This document shows positions 48,800 to 61,600 of a stretch of 64,000 nucleotides of DNA, in pieces (the stretch's first letter is position 1; each line of letters begins with the position of its first letter). Made by a program: the position numbers and the translations under genes. The stretch lies in assembly GCA_030562195.1 (NCBI GenBank), contig JAUJPP010000007.1, positions 24,549,769-24,613,768 of the forward strand, written 5' to 3'. Source of the stretch: Nipponacmea schrenckii. Lineage: Eukaryota; Mollusca; Gastropoda; Lottiidae. The notes below the pieces were generated by a model, which did no database searches, was not told the DNA's origin, and saw only the letters and a program-made list of their open reading frames with translations.

Positions 48800-50995
48800 A
48801 AGTTACAATCTAATATTTACAATAAACAATAAATTAAAAACCGAAAGAAAGGGAAATGGATGCGATATAATAATAAAAAATAACGTACCTCAAAGTGTCG
48901 ATAACATTCACTGTTTTGAATGTGCTGCTTTTTTTCTATTCTAGATGAGCATTGCTATTTGTATATGTGAAAGAGAGGGTGCTGGTGTCTTGTTTTTATA
49001 TCTTCATGTCTCTGCTGGTCATTATCATTGATGTAAATCATCACTACACTTTATTGATCTTGTTATTAAGCATACCACACCTGTCCATAATAGATAGTAG
49101 TTGGGATGTTCGCACCATTTTAAGAACCCGAAGACACAAAGGAACATCACAACTCGTCAAAAACAACTTTGTAAATTGTAACATTGCGGTTAAGCGATGT
49201 AACGAAACACAGGCACGTCATGTTGACACAACCCCCAGTGAAAGAGTATTGTTGGTGCAGTAAGTTTGGTGCACTGAAATAAGGAACTAAATTTTTATGG
49301 GTTTTCAGTCCCGAGCTTTAACTTTAATATCGGCTATTCAAAAATCCAAAATTAAGTAATAAACATTAAAATAAACTTCACTTGATAATCTCTAAATCCG
49401 ACATTTTTTCTTGTGAAAAAAAATTCACAATTCAAAAAATAATAATATATCTAATTTAATATGATTATTTATCATGATATTGAAAGTCTTGGGGAGAGGA
49501 CGTAAAATTCATTCATTTCGACCATTTTGATTAATTTTGTCATCTAGAATCGATAGGCTCTGGTGACAAAATTAGGAAACTGGAGAAAGATGCACGTTGA
49601 CCCTAGAAAATGGGGCAAATATTCGGAAAAGAAAACGTTTAATGACACGATTAAAGACATCATTTGTCAAATTAACTGTTGTTTTTTTCCACTGAAATTG
49701 GAATTCCACCAGGCAAAAATTCACCAAATATAATTAAACATGAAGTATAAAATGTTATATCAAATCTAATATCAAAAGTATTCTATTGTTTGTGCCCTAA
49801 TCAGTGGTAACCATAGGACAGAAATAAATACAATATTATAGAATTATTTTTGTGACACTTAGTTATAAACTAAATTATTATTATTATTATTATTATTGTT
49901 CACACTTTTGAGAGAAATAGAGAAACACATTGAATCATGGCATAAATCATTAAATGTTCCATTGTCGATGTTATATAACAGACAGCCTAATTGCACATGT
50001 TTTTATTGTAGAGGACTATCAGGTTGTTTACATGTTTAATGGTCACTATGATTTCCTGTGGAAAGTTCCACTAGTTCAAGGTTGGGTCAGCATGTCCCTG
50101 CCTAGGTATTCTGAGTACTTCCAATAGGTGGCGATTTTTACTTCCTCTTTCAATTCAGCTAGGCATTGAGACAGGCTGCATATTTTTTGGTAGGTTAGAA
50201 AATTTATATTTTTTGGTCAGTGTACTCTTTTTAAAGCTACCCTCCCACCCAACTATTTAGATAAAGAATTTTGGTGCTCTTTTTTTGCGTATTGTATATT
50301 TTCAGAAAATCTTGGTATTAACTATAACCTAGAAGATATTGATAAGATTCAAGTACTTCCTTTATTCAACCATTTTTAATTGATAGTTAATGGTGGAACA
50401 ATGGACCCATCCGTCACGACAGGATTTAATCTGTGTATAAAATTTTTCGACATTTTCTGTGTTTCAAGTTTTATGAAATTTATACCATAACTGACTCGAG
50501 TGAGGCCAATATATGCTTTTGCCGGCAGCCTCATACATTTTTTGTATTACAATGTATTACATTGTTACACAGTGTATATAAGTTGTTCAGTCTGTCGTGA
50601 AATTTAGTGCCAGTAAAATATTTTAATTAAATAAAATCTCCTTCTTCAATAATAGATACGTGCCAGTGTTTTGTAAGGTTTATATGTATTTTCAAACTGG
50701 TCGTTTCTTTTTCCTTTTGGTATATTAAATACGTGTATATTATTAATATGATCAAATTGATTATTTCTAACCTGCACATGATGTCGTTTCTCATAAGATT
50801 AAAATTACTAGTTAATGGTATCATCTAGAGTAGTCATTAGCGTTTCTTTTTACCTTGAAAGTTGACCTTCTTGTCTGTACAATAAGTTATATCAGGGCAA
50901 GATTAATTAAACCGATTGGTTGCTTACCTCCTACATTTATCCATATTATGGTCTAATGAAGATGATTAACGCTATTTAGTAAGCAATGAGTCAAC
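48800..50995. other. Intergenic, no gene recognised
   Basis: AT-rich sequence with a short (tta)n run near 49876-49898. An open frame at 48952-49263 begins with a hydrophobic stretch but has no family signature or coding support, so I do not call it. Confidence 0.4.
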
Positions 50996-51140
50996 AAGCC
51001 TACTCTTTTTAGACAGCCATCTTACGAGTGGTCTTTAACGAACACATCCAGTAGCACACGAGGCCTTGGTTTATTGTTCCATCCAAACGACCAAATGCAT
51101 TTTTCCAAGTCAGCTCCTCCAACCTGCATAGGTTTCCCTT
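50996..51140 (-). mobile_element. SINE fragment, reverse orientation
   Basis: The reverse complement of cctactctttttagacagcc ... ggccttggtttattgttcca matches the middle of the SINE body (aataaaccaaggcc ... agagtaggc). The head and tail are missing. Confidence 0.65.
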
Positions 51141-51169
51141 TACTAACCATATACTAGTACATATACTAT

Positions 51170-53210
51170 ACTCAAGTAAGTAGATAGAGAGAAACCTATA
51201 ATATATCTATTGTAAATTATTTAGTAAATAAAAGAGAAACCTATAGATACCTAAATTGTTTAGTAAATAAAAGAGAAACCTATCCAATACGATATTTATT
51301 AAAATGAGAAACCTATAGATATCTAAATTGTTTAGTAAATAAAAGAGCAACCTATCCAATACGATATCTATTGTATATTATTTAGTATAAAAATAGAAAC
51401 CTATAGATATCTAAATTGTTTAGTAAATGAAAGAGAAACCTATCCAATACGATATCTATTGTAAATTATTTAGTATAAAAAAAGAAACCTATAGATATCT
51501 AAATTGTTTAGTAAATAAAACAGAAACCTATCCAATACGATATCTATTGTAAATTATTAAGTATAAAAAAAGAAACCTATAGATATCTAAATTGTTTAGT
51601 AAATAAAAGAGCAACCTATCCAATACGATATCTATTGTAAATTATTTAGTATAAAAATAGAAACCTATAGATATCTAAATTGTTTAGTAAATAAAGAGAA
51701 ACCTATCCAATACGATATCTATTGTAAATTATTTAGTATAAAAAAAGAAACCTATAGATATCTAAATTGTTTAGTAAATAAAACAGAAACCTATCCAAAA
51801 CGATATCTATTGTAAATTATAAAAAGAGAAACCTATAGATATCTAAATTGTTTAGTAAATGAAAGAGAAACCTATCCAATACGATATCTATTGTAAATTA
51901 TTTAGTATACAAAGAGAAACCTATAGATATCTAAATTGTCTAGTAAATAAAGAGAAACCTATCCAATACGATATCTATTGTAAATTATTAAGTATAAAAA
52001 GAGAAACCTATAGATATCTAAATTGTTTATAAATAAAGAGAAACCTATCCAATGTGATATCTATTGTAAATTATTAAGTATAAAAAGAGAAACCTATAGA
52101 TATCTAAATTGTTTAGTAAATAAAAGAGAAACCTATCCAATACGATATCTATTGTAAATTATTAAGTATAAAAAGAGAAACCTAAAGATATCTAAATTGT
52201 TTAGTAAATAAAAGAGAAACCTATCCAATACGATATCTATTGTAAATTATTAAGTATAAAAAGAGAAACCTATAGATATCTAAATTGTTTAGTAAATAAA
52301 AGAGAAACCTATCCAATACGATATCTATTGTAAATTATAAAAGTATAAAAAGAGAAACATAAGATATCTAAATTGTTTAGTAAATAAAAGAGAAACCTAT
52401 CCAATACGATATCATTGTAAATTATTAGTATAAAAAGAGAAACCTATAGATATCTAAATTGTTTAGTAAATAAAAGAGAAAGCTATCCAATACGATATCT
52501 ATTGTAAATTATTAAGTATAAAAAGAGAAACCTATAGATATCTAAATTTTTTTGTAAATAAAAGAGAAACCTATCCAATACGATATCTATTGTAAATTAT
52601 TTAGTATAAAAAGAGAAACCTACATATATCTAAATTGTTTAGTAAATAAAAGAGAAACCTATCCAATACGATAATCTATTGTAAATTATTTAGTATAAAA
52701 AGAGAAACCTATAGATATCTAAATTGTTTAGTAAATAAAAGAGAAACCTATCCAATACGATATCTATTGTAAATTATTAAGTATAAAAAGAGAAACCTAT
52801 AGATATCTAAATTGTTTAATTGTTTAGTAAATAAAAGATAAACCTATCCAAGATATCTATGTAAATTATTTAGTAAAAAAAAGAGAAATCTATTTAAATT
52901 ATTGAGTAATTAAAAGAGAAACCTATCCAATATGATATCTATTGTAAATTGTTTAGTAAATAAAAGTGAAACATATCCAGTATAATATTAATTTTACATT
53001 ATTTATTAAATAAAAGAGAAATCTATGTAAATTATTTAGTAAATAAAAGAGAAACATATCTATGATATTTATTGTAAATTGTTTAGCAAATAAAAGAGAA
53101 ATCTATCCAATATGATATTTATGTAAATTGTTCAGTAAGGAACAGTGAAACATATCCAATATGACATATATGTAAATTATTTAGTAAATAAAAGAGAAAC
53201 GAAATCTTCT
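51170..53210. repeat. ~2-kb AT-rich satellite, ~88-bp dimeric unit
   Basis: About 20 tandem copies of a unit made of two related halves: agaaacctatagatatctaa + attgtttagtaaataaa (about 39 bp) and agaaacctatccaatacgat + atctattgtaaattatt (about 48 bp). Starts of the first half at 52001, 52087, 52175 and 52263 give periods of 86-88 bp. Copies from about 52850 onward and near 51170 are more diverged, as usual at array edges. Confidence 0.9.
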
Positions 53211-53534
53211 GCAATCTATTGTTAATATTCTTTAGCTATATAACAATATATAACTATATATGTCCAAAACGTACATTAAAATTTCCATACGTTATGTAAA
53301 ATACATTTATGAATATTTCAAAATAGTCTTTGGTTATTCATTAATAAATGTATTAATAAACATGTTGTTCCTAAAAGATTATGATTAACATAATTATGTT
53401 GTATGTATTATGCATGTGAAGAACATGGTATGGTCCATCATAATTTACTGCCTTAAATAGCACCTCAGCAAAGACTGTTTGTTATTCAAAGTCAGAATAA
53501 GTGAGCCCAATATATTTAACACAATTGATTAAGT
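53211..53534. other. Non-coding, nothing recognised
   Basis: AT-rich sequence between the satellite and the TTAA MITE copies. Confidence 0.4.
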
Positions 53535-53774
53535 GCTTTCTGATTAATTCATTCATTCAAGTAATAATCCATAAAGATGCATTTGATTATTGAAAAACGC
53601 TTAATAAATTGATTAAGCGTTTTTAAAAATGACTTAGTTTTGCGAGTTTTCAAAATTTTAAGAGATTATGTTACTTTATGACACCAGGTTAGTTCCCCGA
53701 TGAATATATACTCATACTGACCTTTCTTGAGAACTAAAATTTTACTATCATGTTAAGACCTATTATCCCTTTAA
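53535..53774. mobile_element. TTAA MITE copy
   Basis: The right end aagacctattatccct-TTAA is clear (TTAA 53771-53774). The interior has an inverted gattattgaaaaacgctta / attaagcgtttttaaaaa pair and ttactttatgacaccaggt. The left boundary is uncertain. Confidence 0.6.
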
Positions 53775-53885
53775 GGTCTGTCAGTGGATTCCAAAATCTC
53801 TATCAAAGTATTGGTAAGATGAAATATATGAATCTGATAATTTATGTGGTGTGAATATTTCCTTTTTAGGGGTAACTTTATATAG

Positions 53886-54058
53886 TATAAAGGGATTAAT
53901 TGATTAAGCGTTTTTAAAAAATGACTAATTTTTGTGAGTTTTCCAGATTTTAAGGGATTATGTTACCTAATGACATCCGGTGAGTTCACTGATGAATATA
54001 TATTCAATTCTTGAGTACTAAAATTTTATGTTCATTCTAAGACACAGTATCCCTTTAA
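53886..54058. mobile_element. TTAA MITE copy, internally deleted
   Basis: It starts near ataaagggattaattgattaa and ends gacacagtatccct-TTAA (54055-54058). The interior ttacctaatgacatccggtg matches the neighbouring copy. Confidence 0.6.
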
Positions 54059-54564
54059 TCCCTCGATGATGTACCATCATTACCGAGAGGTCTTAAACCT
54101 CTTTTAAATGAACTCTAATAAAAACTCAGGATTTAAAATGATATTTGTGGGAGAAGTTTTTTAACACGACCAATGGAATTCTGATAAGAAAACATAAAAA
54201 TAAAGTAAGTCCTGCTTTAAATATTATGCATGTTAAAATTTTAATTTAATGTTCTTAATTTAATAGCCTACTGTCAAAATGTCGTCATCCCATTTTTGAT
54301 AGGTAATGACAGTTAATGTGTTGTCGCCATGTTCGTGTTTATATGACTATGGTTTTGAAAGTACACGTGAAGGATATGAGTTGATGTTTCTTCTTTAAGA
54401 CATTATTTTAGTGTTTCAAATACCCGATAATGTGAAAGGATATACCGTAAACGGATCGGAATGACGTCAAATCACCGATCCCCAATGGTCACGATTCAGC
54501 ATGCTTAAAAAATCTCAATGATATATTGATTTCATACTGATTGTATCAGTGGTAACTCTACATT
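54059..54564. other. Upstream region of the AA15-like gene
   Basis: No exon is confirmed. An alternative first exon of the AA15-like gene, encoding a signal peptide, could lie here or further upstream; I found no convincing candidate ending in a His codon before a donor site. Confidence 0.35.
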
Positions 54565-57500
54565 ATGAATCATTATTGTCAATTATCATTATTATTTATC
54601 ATATTCTGTAAGGATGGATTCGCTGCAGTTCGAATGATGGAGCCGTTACAAAGATCTAGTTTGTGGAGACGAGGTGAACCAGGAGCAGAACGAAATGTTC
54701 ATGATGGAGACTTGAATTGTGGCGGATATGAGGTAATGATGCTATTATCATTTTTTAAAAATTATTATCCATCAACGCAATAAAAATATGTTGAAGGCGA
54801 GCGCTGTAGCCTAGTTACTGTTCCCGTAGTTGTAAAGCTACGCATGCGATATGTGATATATAAGTATAAGATAATAAAATAACTAGTGTGTAATTAACTA
54901 ACGAGTTACATCTTGTTGTTCAAAATCTACATAATAACTTTCGCTTTAAGAAACAGTTGCGTGTGGGTTTTATGTTCATATCAGTGACATAAATAGATGT
55001 GGCATTTTTCTTTACAGGCAATTCTATTTTGTCAAAATATTAAAAACATTTATCACTTAAAAAACTATAAATGTCGGGTGTAACCCTTCATATTCATACA
55101 TGCAATATCATGCACGTGTTTGAATTCGTATTATATACAGAATACATTTGCAAGATATACAGAATAATCTAACTATTTAGAAAGGTTGATTAGTATAAAG
55201 ACATAAATTCATCACATCTTAGTAGTTCATACCTTGGCTGTCATTCAGTACAATGTCGGAGGAAAGATAAATCAAATTTATTGCAGGGTAATATTTTCAA
55301 TATTCAAATTAAATTTGTCTTCGCTGAATGCACTATTCCGACCAATAAAGTGATTAGAAGGCTTCAAACTATCATAACTGTAAGACATCATAGTTTCTAG
55401 GTAGACCTACTTGCATCATTCCGATTCAATTCAAGTGGTTTCGTGTTAAACCCTATTTGAGTGTTTCTAGATTTGCCGGACGTCGGAAAAGTACAAATAG
55501 TAGCTATAAATGTGCTCCATACACTAACAAAAAGCCTTCAATGCCACCCCACAACCTCCCCAACTCCAAACCAACGTAGTTCAATACCTGATAGCGACTT
55601 TTTAATTATTTTATAGCCCAGATCCTTAAAATTGAAACTATTTCTTTAATTCGTAGGAACATTGGATAAAGCAAGGAGGGTGTTGTGGTATATGTGGTGA
55701 TCCTTGTGGTAGTGACAAACCAAATGAACATGGTGGTATATACGCCAAAGAGATCATATCTGCTAATTATAACCAAGGTGATACTATAGAAGTGCAAATA
55801 ACGAGAAACAATGTACAGACTTTAGGCTATTTTGAATTCAGGATCTGTGAAGCCCCGGAACAATCTGAAGTGAGTCGGGAGTGTTTAGATAGCAATTTAT
55901 TACCAATTATAGACAGCAATAACAATACCAGGTTTTATCCTGGCACTGGTGGACAGACGTTCAGATTGTCTATTGTTTTACCTCGACATTTATTTTGTAC
56001 AAGATGTGTTCTACAGTTTAAATATAATACAGGTAAGCTATTGTAAGATTATGTTCACTGTGTTCTCAGTGGAACATTTTATACTTTTTGAATTTCTGGT
56101 CAACGTATGTTTATCCGAGACTCTTATCTTTTTTAACAATCCAATTTTTCATCATCGACTGTTGTGATTCTACAAGCATTTAGTTAGAATAATGTTATGG
56201 TGTATTCCGGACTATAGACATCCAATGGTGAAAATGAAATTTCCTAGCCGCTATCGACGATACTACGAAACGTCAAATTGTCTTATGTTTGAATGTTTTA
56301 CTCTTTCGGTGACATTTGTGCAATTGTAGGTTCATTTTTGCAGGTTACAGACTACCAGATACATCTGGTGCCTGTGGTTGTCTGGGTTGTGGACAACAAG
56401 AACAATATTATAACTGTGCAGACATATCTATCACGAGAGACCCCAATTATGTGCCGCCGTCAACATCGAGCGTCTCTACTTTTAATGTTCCGTCAAATAG
56501 TGCGTCTAGTTCGGTGCAATCTTCTTCTTCGACACCAGCACTATCTATTATTACAATATTTCCTAGTCCGAGCGTCATAACTGTTACCCAGTTTGAGTCG
56601 CCAACAATTTGTATCGAGCCAACGTTCGCGGTTACGCCGCCTGTTTCATCTGTTTCAGCAACACCGACAAGCAGTCCGGGAAGTTTGGAACCTATCTTCA
56701 CTCGTGTCACAACAGAGGTGGTCACAACAACAATTTTTCAAACACCTTCAAATCATGACACAGCTTCAAAACACTGTATGGAGTCAACAAGACAGCTATC
56801 ATCTGTTACGTCATTACCAGATCTGAAACCTTCAAGCACCAGTTTAAAAGTTTCCCAAGATAGTTCAACAACCACACCGTCATCTTCGGGTATTGATTTT
56901 ACGTCAAGAAGCGTGTGTTTATGTCCATCTAATATGGAAACGGTTACAATTAGCAGTCCTTGCCCTCCAGCGTCCACAGTATTGAAGGAATGCTCTAACA
57001 CTATTGATATAAGACCTTCGTGCCCAGAGGTCAGCATGATATACCAAACATCAAAACCATGGTATGTCACTCCACCCACATCAGAGAGCAGCAGTAAAGA
57101 GTCAGATGAACTTATCTGGCCATGGCCAGACTATTATCGAAAATATCATATGATAAAGAAAAATAGTATGTCACCACAAACCAAGTATCATACTACTACT
57201 CTGCGGCAATTTAAAAAAATGAAGTACTATATCATTAGTGGTCGTTCAAAATATAACCCGAACCAAATTATACACAGTCCATCCAACGAAAAGCCGCAGG
57301 CAACTGAAAACACGACAAGCGACAGATTTTTTAACAAATTGTTTTCCATGGTAAAAAATCTAACTTCTCATAATTATACCGTATTTGACAAGGAAATCAA
57401 CAATGCTTTAAAAAGTGAATGTCCTACATCCACTGTATTTGTAACTGTCACCAAACATATACAACCATCGACAACCGTGCTTCACCAAGCATCGTCTTCA

Positions 57501-57893
57501 ATGATCCACAATCAGGAAGCTCCATCCAAAGATTTTACAACTGGAAATAATCAGATATCACCAACGCCGGTGATAAAAGATTCTCCAATACAGCGACAGG
57601 AAACCACAACTACCAAACCTACTCAATGTCTACCAAGATCTCCCAACTATAGATGTTTTAGTGTTTATAAGTCTGTAACTGATGATTGGTGTCGAATGAA
57701 CTGTCCAGATAAATTCTGTCCGTATTATTTATGTCTGTGTGCCTGTACCGAATTACAGGCTTTACCAACTACTCCCAAACCAAATAAGGTGTGTCGATCT
57801 ATTCGGGCTGGTATAACCGATCAGTATTGTGCTGAAATGTGCACTGGTAGTTATTGCCCTAGGGGATATTGTGAATGTGTCAAAAGTGTGTGA
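54565..57893 (+). CDS. Secreted AA15-LPMO-like protein without copper-brace histidines (3 exons)
   Basis: Exons 54565-54732, 55657-56032 and 56344-57893 join to 697 residues. Residues 1-21 are hydrophobic and could be a signal peptide. Residues about 22-211 match the chitin-binding type-4/AA15 domain: EPLQRSSLWRRG, NCGGYEEHW, CCGICGDPCG, GYFEFRICEAPE, NTRFYPGTGGQTF, FCTRCVLQFKYNTG, CGCLGCGQQEQYYNCADISI. Active AA15 enzymes bind copper through the mature N-terminal His and a second His just before GYFEF. Here those positions read Ala (about 21) and Thr (111), the latter after a two-residue insertion. The protein may therefore bind chitin-like glycans without oxidising them. A Ser/Thr/Pro-rich, mucin-like stretch (about 212-610, with a basic, Tyr-rich insert near 265-310) leads to two C-x11-C-x3-C-x4-C-x4-C-x-C modules at about 619-647 and 665-693. 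The gene is convergent with DCST1. An unseen upstream exon could replace the N-terminus (acceptor CTGCAG before GTT CGA). Confidence 0.85.
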
Positions 57894-58697
57894 ATATTTA
57901 ATCTTTGACCTATCTTGGCTTCCAAACTAAGACCTAATTATCGAATCGAAAAGTTAAGATTTCGTGTTGTATTGCATCTGCTGTAACTGAAAAGGCAATA
58001 TAGTTCACACCATAGCATGAGTTGTTTGAAAAGAGAAATTGGAGACGGGCAATGCTATAGTTTTGAGGAGTATGAAAGGAAAGATTTATTTCTATTATAA
58101 AATATAAACATAAACATGAATATAAACCATGGTTTAGAACATGCTAACATTTCGTGGTTTTACCACGTTCAAAAAATAATTATTTAAATGTACGAATTTT
58201 TATAAAACTACTAACAAAAACGGTCAGCTAATAATTGGCGAGGATTTCTGAAAACTTCCACATGACTACGTTTCACATATTTACGTTAGGTTTGTCAGAA
58301 ATTTGTAACCAATATATTTTGACCAATATGTAGGCCCTATGGTTAGAACGATATCAAGTACATTAATCTTACGTTTGTAGATAATATCTAATTCTCATAT
58401 TTCTATAAAACTAAATTATATTTTTATGATTTTGTGAAGTCTGTGTCTAGTGCAAACAATAACATTTTATTCTAATGGTCGATGGAAACGATTCATATGT
58501 TTTCTAGAGCAAAAGAATTAGTGTGAAGCGTTTCTGAATAACTTGGCGAACTCAAAACAGGTCGGTTGTATTTTCTGACAATATATACATAAATTTCTTA
58601 CAGAAACATCCAACACATTGCTGTTTACGGTGCCATTGTGCATGTTTTTCTGACAAAAACGATGTTCAATGTTTTCAGGAATTGAAATTACGGTCTT
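57894..58697. other. 3' intergenic space between convergent genes
   Basis: AT-rich sequence with no exon. It should hold the 3' ends of both the AA15-like gene and DCST1. No canonical AATAAA was pinned for either. Confidence 0.4.
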
Positions 58698-61600
58698 TCA
58701 ATATCCAATGGTATCTGAAGAATCACTCGAACTGCTTGAAGTATCACTGTCGTCTTTTTTCATACAGGCATAACAAGTTTCCTACAAAAACAATTCATAT
58801 AAAACATTATTTAACTTACATGGCTACGCAGGGTTGGCTCAGTGAGTTAACCTAATCCCGATAATGGCCAAGATGAACATTCGTATTTTTCAAAGCTAGT
58901 CAGAGAGCTGACATGGAAAAAGCGATTAGTCGTTGGGATGTGACAATAAACCGAGGCCCCGTGTGCTACGGGCTGTGCACGTTAAAGATCCCTCGACTGT
59001 TAGATATCGCAAAGAGTAGGCTACAGTCCCTGAAAAATTTCCATTATTGCATCCTGCATGGCGTTGAACGTCTTTATTAGCACATTAGATGCAGAAGAGC
59101 AGGGCGTAAAATTCATTTCATTTCACTGCATTTAAATTGCTTGATTCCGAACACCTATTTTATAAAAATGTATGTCTGCGGTTATCGTGACATGATTTGA
59201 TGGGTGACAACTGTGCATGGATTTGGCTTTATCTTATGAAAGAATAATTCAATTCATAAAACAATATTCATGAGCAAATATCTTGTTGTAGACTCAGTTA
59301 TACATACCTGAATATCCCGCCAACAGTCTGCACAATAACCAAAATTACAGTTAGGAGTAGTACATCTATGAAATGAAGACCCCTCTTTATCTTCACATAT
59401 TAAACACACGTCTTTGCTAGAAGAAAATATCTTAAGCCAACAACATAAGATGGGAAACTCTCTCTTTAATGAAACCATCACGCTAGTCTTTCTCTGTAAT
59501 AAAAACAGATACCAACCAGATTAGGCCAAATCTAGAGACAGCCTGCAATTATATTCTACGTGATATTAGTCATATTAGTCTATCTCACATCGAGAAACCT
59601 CCAAAATACACTATAATTTAGCTTTGACCCTTAAAAGTACCATCTGAATCTGAATATTGTCATTAGCCACTGAAAAACCCAGCTTTCAGTAGTTTTAATC
59701 AGAATGAATTATCATGCTACAACTGTAACCAGGAACTGCCCATATTTTAAAGTGATACTGCGTCTTAGCATGAAAATGATATTTAAGTAAGAATGGTCAA
59801 TATGAGTATATATTCATCATTGCAGTGAACTTACCTGGTGTCATAAAGTAACAGAATTCCTTAAAATCTGGAAAACTCACAAAACTAAATTATTATTGAA
59901 AAACGATTAATCAATTTATTAAGCGCTTTTCAATAATCAAATGAATCTTTTTGGATAATAACTAAGTTTTTTGGATATTTATTATGTTATTTATGGCAGC
60001 AGGTATATTTGCTGATGAATATATTCTCTTATTGGCCAAGTTCATTTCTAGACGCAGTATTCATTTAATGTTCAACAATTTATGTTCCATTAGTTAAATT
60101 AACATAAAATTGCGCCGCTCTTGTTGTATGAATATGATATACATGTATGTCGTTTAAGGAATCCCAATAAATCTTTCGGAATAGACAAAATCATATATCA
60201 GCGTATAGTAATAGCTTAATATATTTATTTTTATCGCACCTGTCGAAAAAGAAAATTTAGAGTACTTTAAATAACCTTTAAAACAGTGCCTCTCAACCTT
60301 GTTTTATGAGATAATCCCATTGGCATTTCAAAGTGTCGTAACTATTCCTCCCAACTTTTGGCGGTTTAGTGACCGCGGAGGGCAAGCCCTTCAGGCTTGA
60401 AGCCACTGAAGGAGGGTTTATAAAGGGTTCTCCTCCCAAGTAAATTTTGAAAATTAGAATCAATTTCCGGGCATCTGAGACCATTCCGGGCAGCCATCTC
60501 CTTACCTAGAGGAGCCCCCTTATCGCGGATAAGCTTGATCCCGCATGGAAATACAATATGAAAGCAAGATTTGAAACGAAGCTCCTTGGTGCTCAACCAC
60601 CAACAGCCCGTTTATCTCTCTCGATGCTTATAATTCGAAGTATATTTCTCAGTTCTCAGTCATTTCCCAAAAGCCGCCATCTCTTTTTCCACCAGACCAG
60701 ACCTCCCCCCCTCCCAATTCCACCCTCCTTTCAAATTCCCCCGTTTGAGAAGCCCTGTTTTAAAATATTTTACGAGTGATTGTCAGGCACAATACACAAC
60801 ACATCCAAACAATAAAAATATCGCCTCCCGTACTTGGGTTCGTGGGGTAACTGTGAGCTGACAAAAGCAATAATACAGCAAACTAGAGATAGAGTTAACG
60901 CTATATGTACATACATGGTATAAACAGATTTAAGGTATATTCCATTTTTCCGTAGTATTTCAGTTAGAATTTTCAGGGTTAATTTACGATGATTTTAATA
61001 ACGACAGTGTTACAATACTTTAGATGTCTTATGTAGGTTAACATAGATAATATTTACTTTCAATACTTGAGCCTTCACTTGTTTCCTTACTCGATGTCTC
61101 ATCATTTTTAAAAATCCCTTTCTCTTTTTCAACATATCATTATATACATATAACGTCCTTCGTTTTTCACGCTGAAAAATAGAACAAATGCTTATGTCCA
61201 CCTATTGGCTGAATGGTAGATATTAAATAGAATTGGTCAAACAATTGATGTCAATAGAACTGGTCAAATTATTGATAGATGTCATTATGAGCGGCCAACG
61301 TATTGGAAGATAAACTCAATAGAATCAGTCAACTTATTGTACATGATGAATCCAATGGTACATGTCAACATAGTTGGTTGTATACCTGTTGGTACATGGG
61401 GACATTATTAGGTAGCCTTTTAGTACATGCCAATAGAACTTGTCAGCCTATTGATACATGTCGATAGAACCGGTCAACCTATTGGTACATGTCAATAGAA
61501 CTGGTCAATGTATTGGTACATGTCAATAGAACTGGTCAAAATCTTTGCTTGATACATGTAAAAATCACGGTCAACCTATTTCCCATTGCCAAAAGAACTG

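Noticed and set aside
48952..49263. 103-codon open frame with a hydrophobic N-terminus
   Set aside because: No family similarity, no splice context, and AT-rich sequence easily gives such frames.
56447..57079. Minus-strand and +2-frame open frames within the AA15-like gene
   Set aside because: Shadows of the low-complexity Ser/Thr-rich coding exon.
60293..60596. Minus-strand open frames in a GC-richer stretch
   Set aside because: They lie within the hAT-like MITE at 60284-60757 and resemble no protein.
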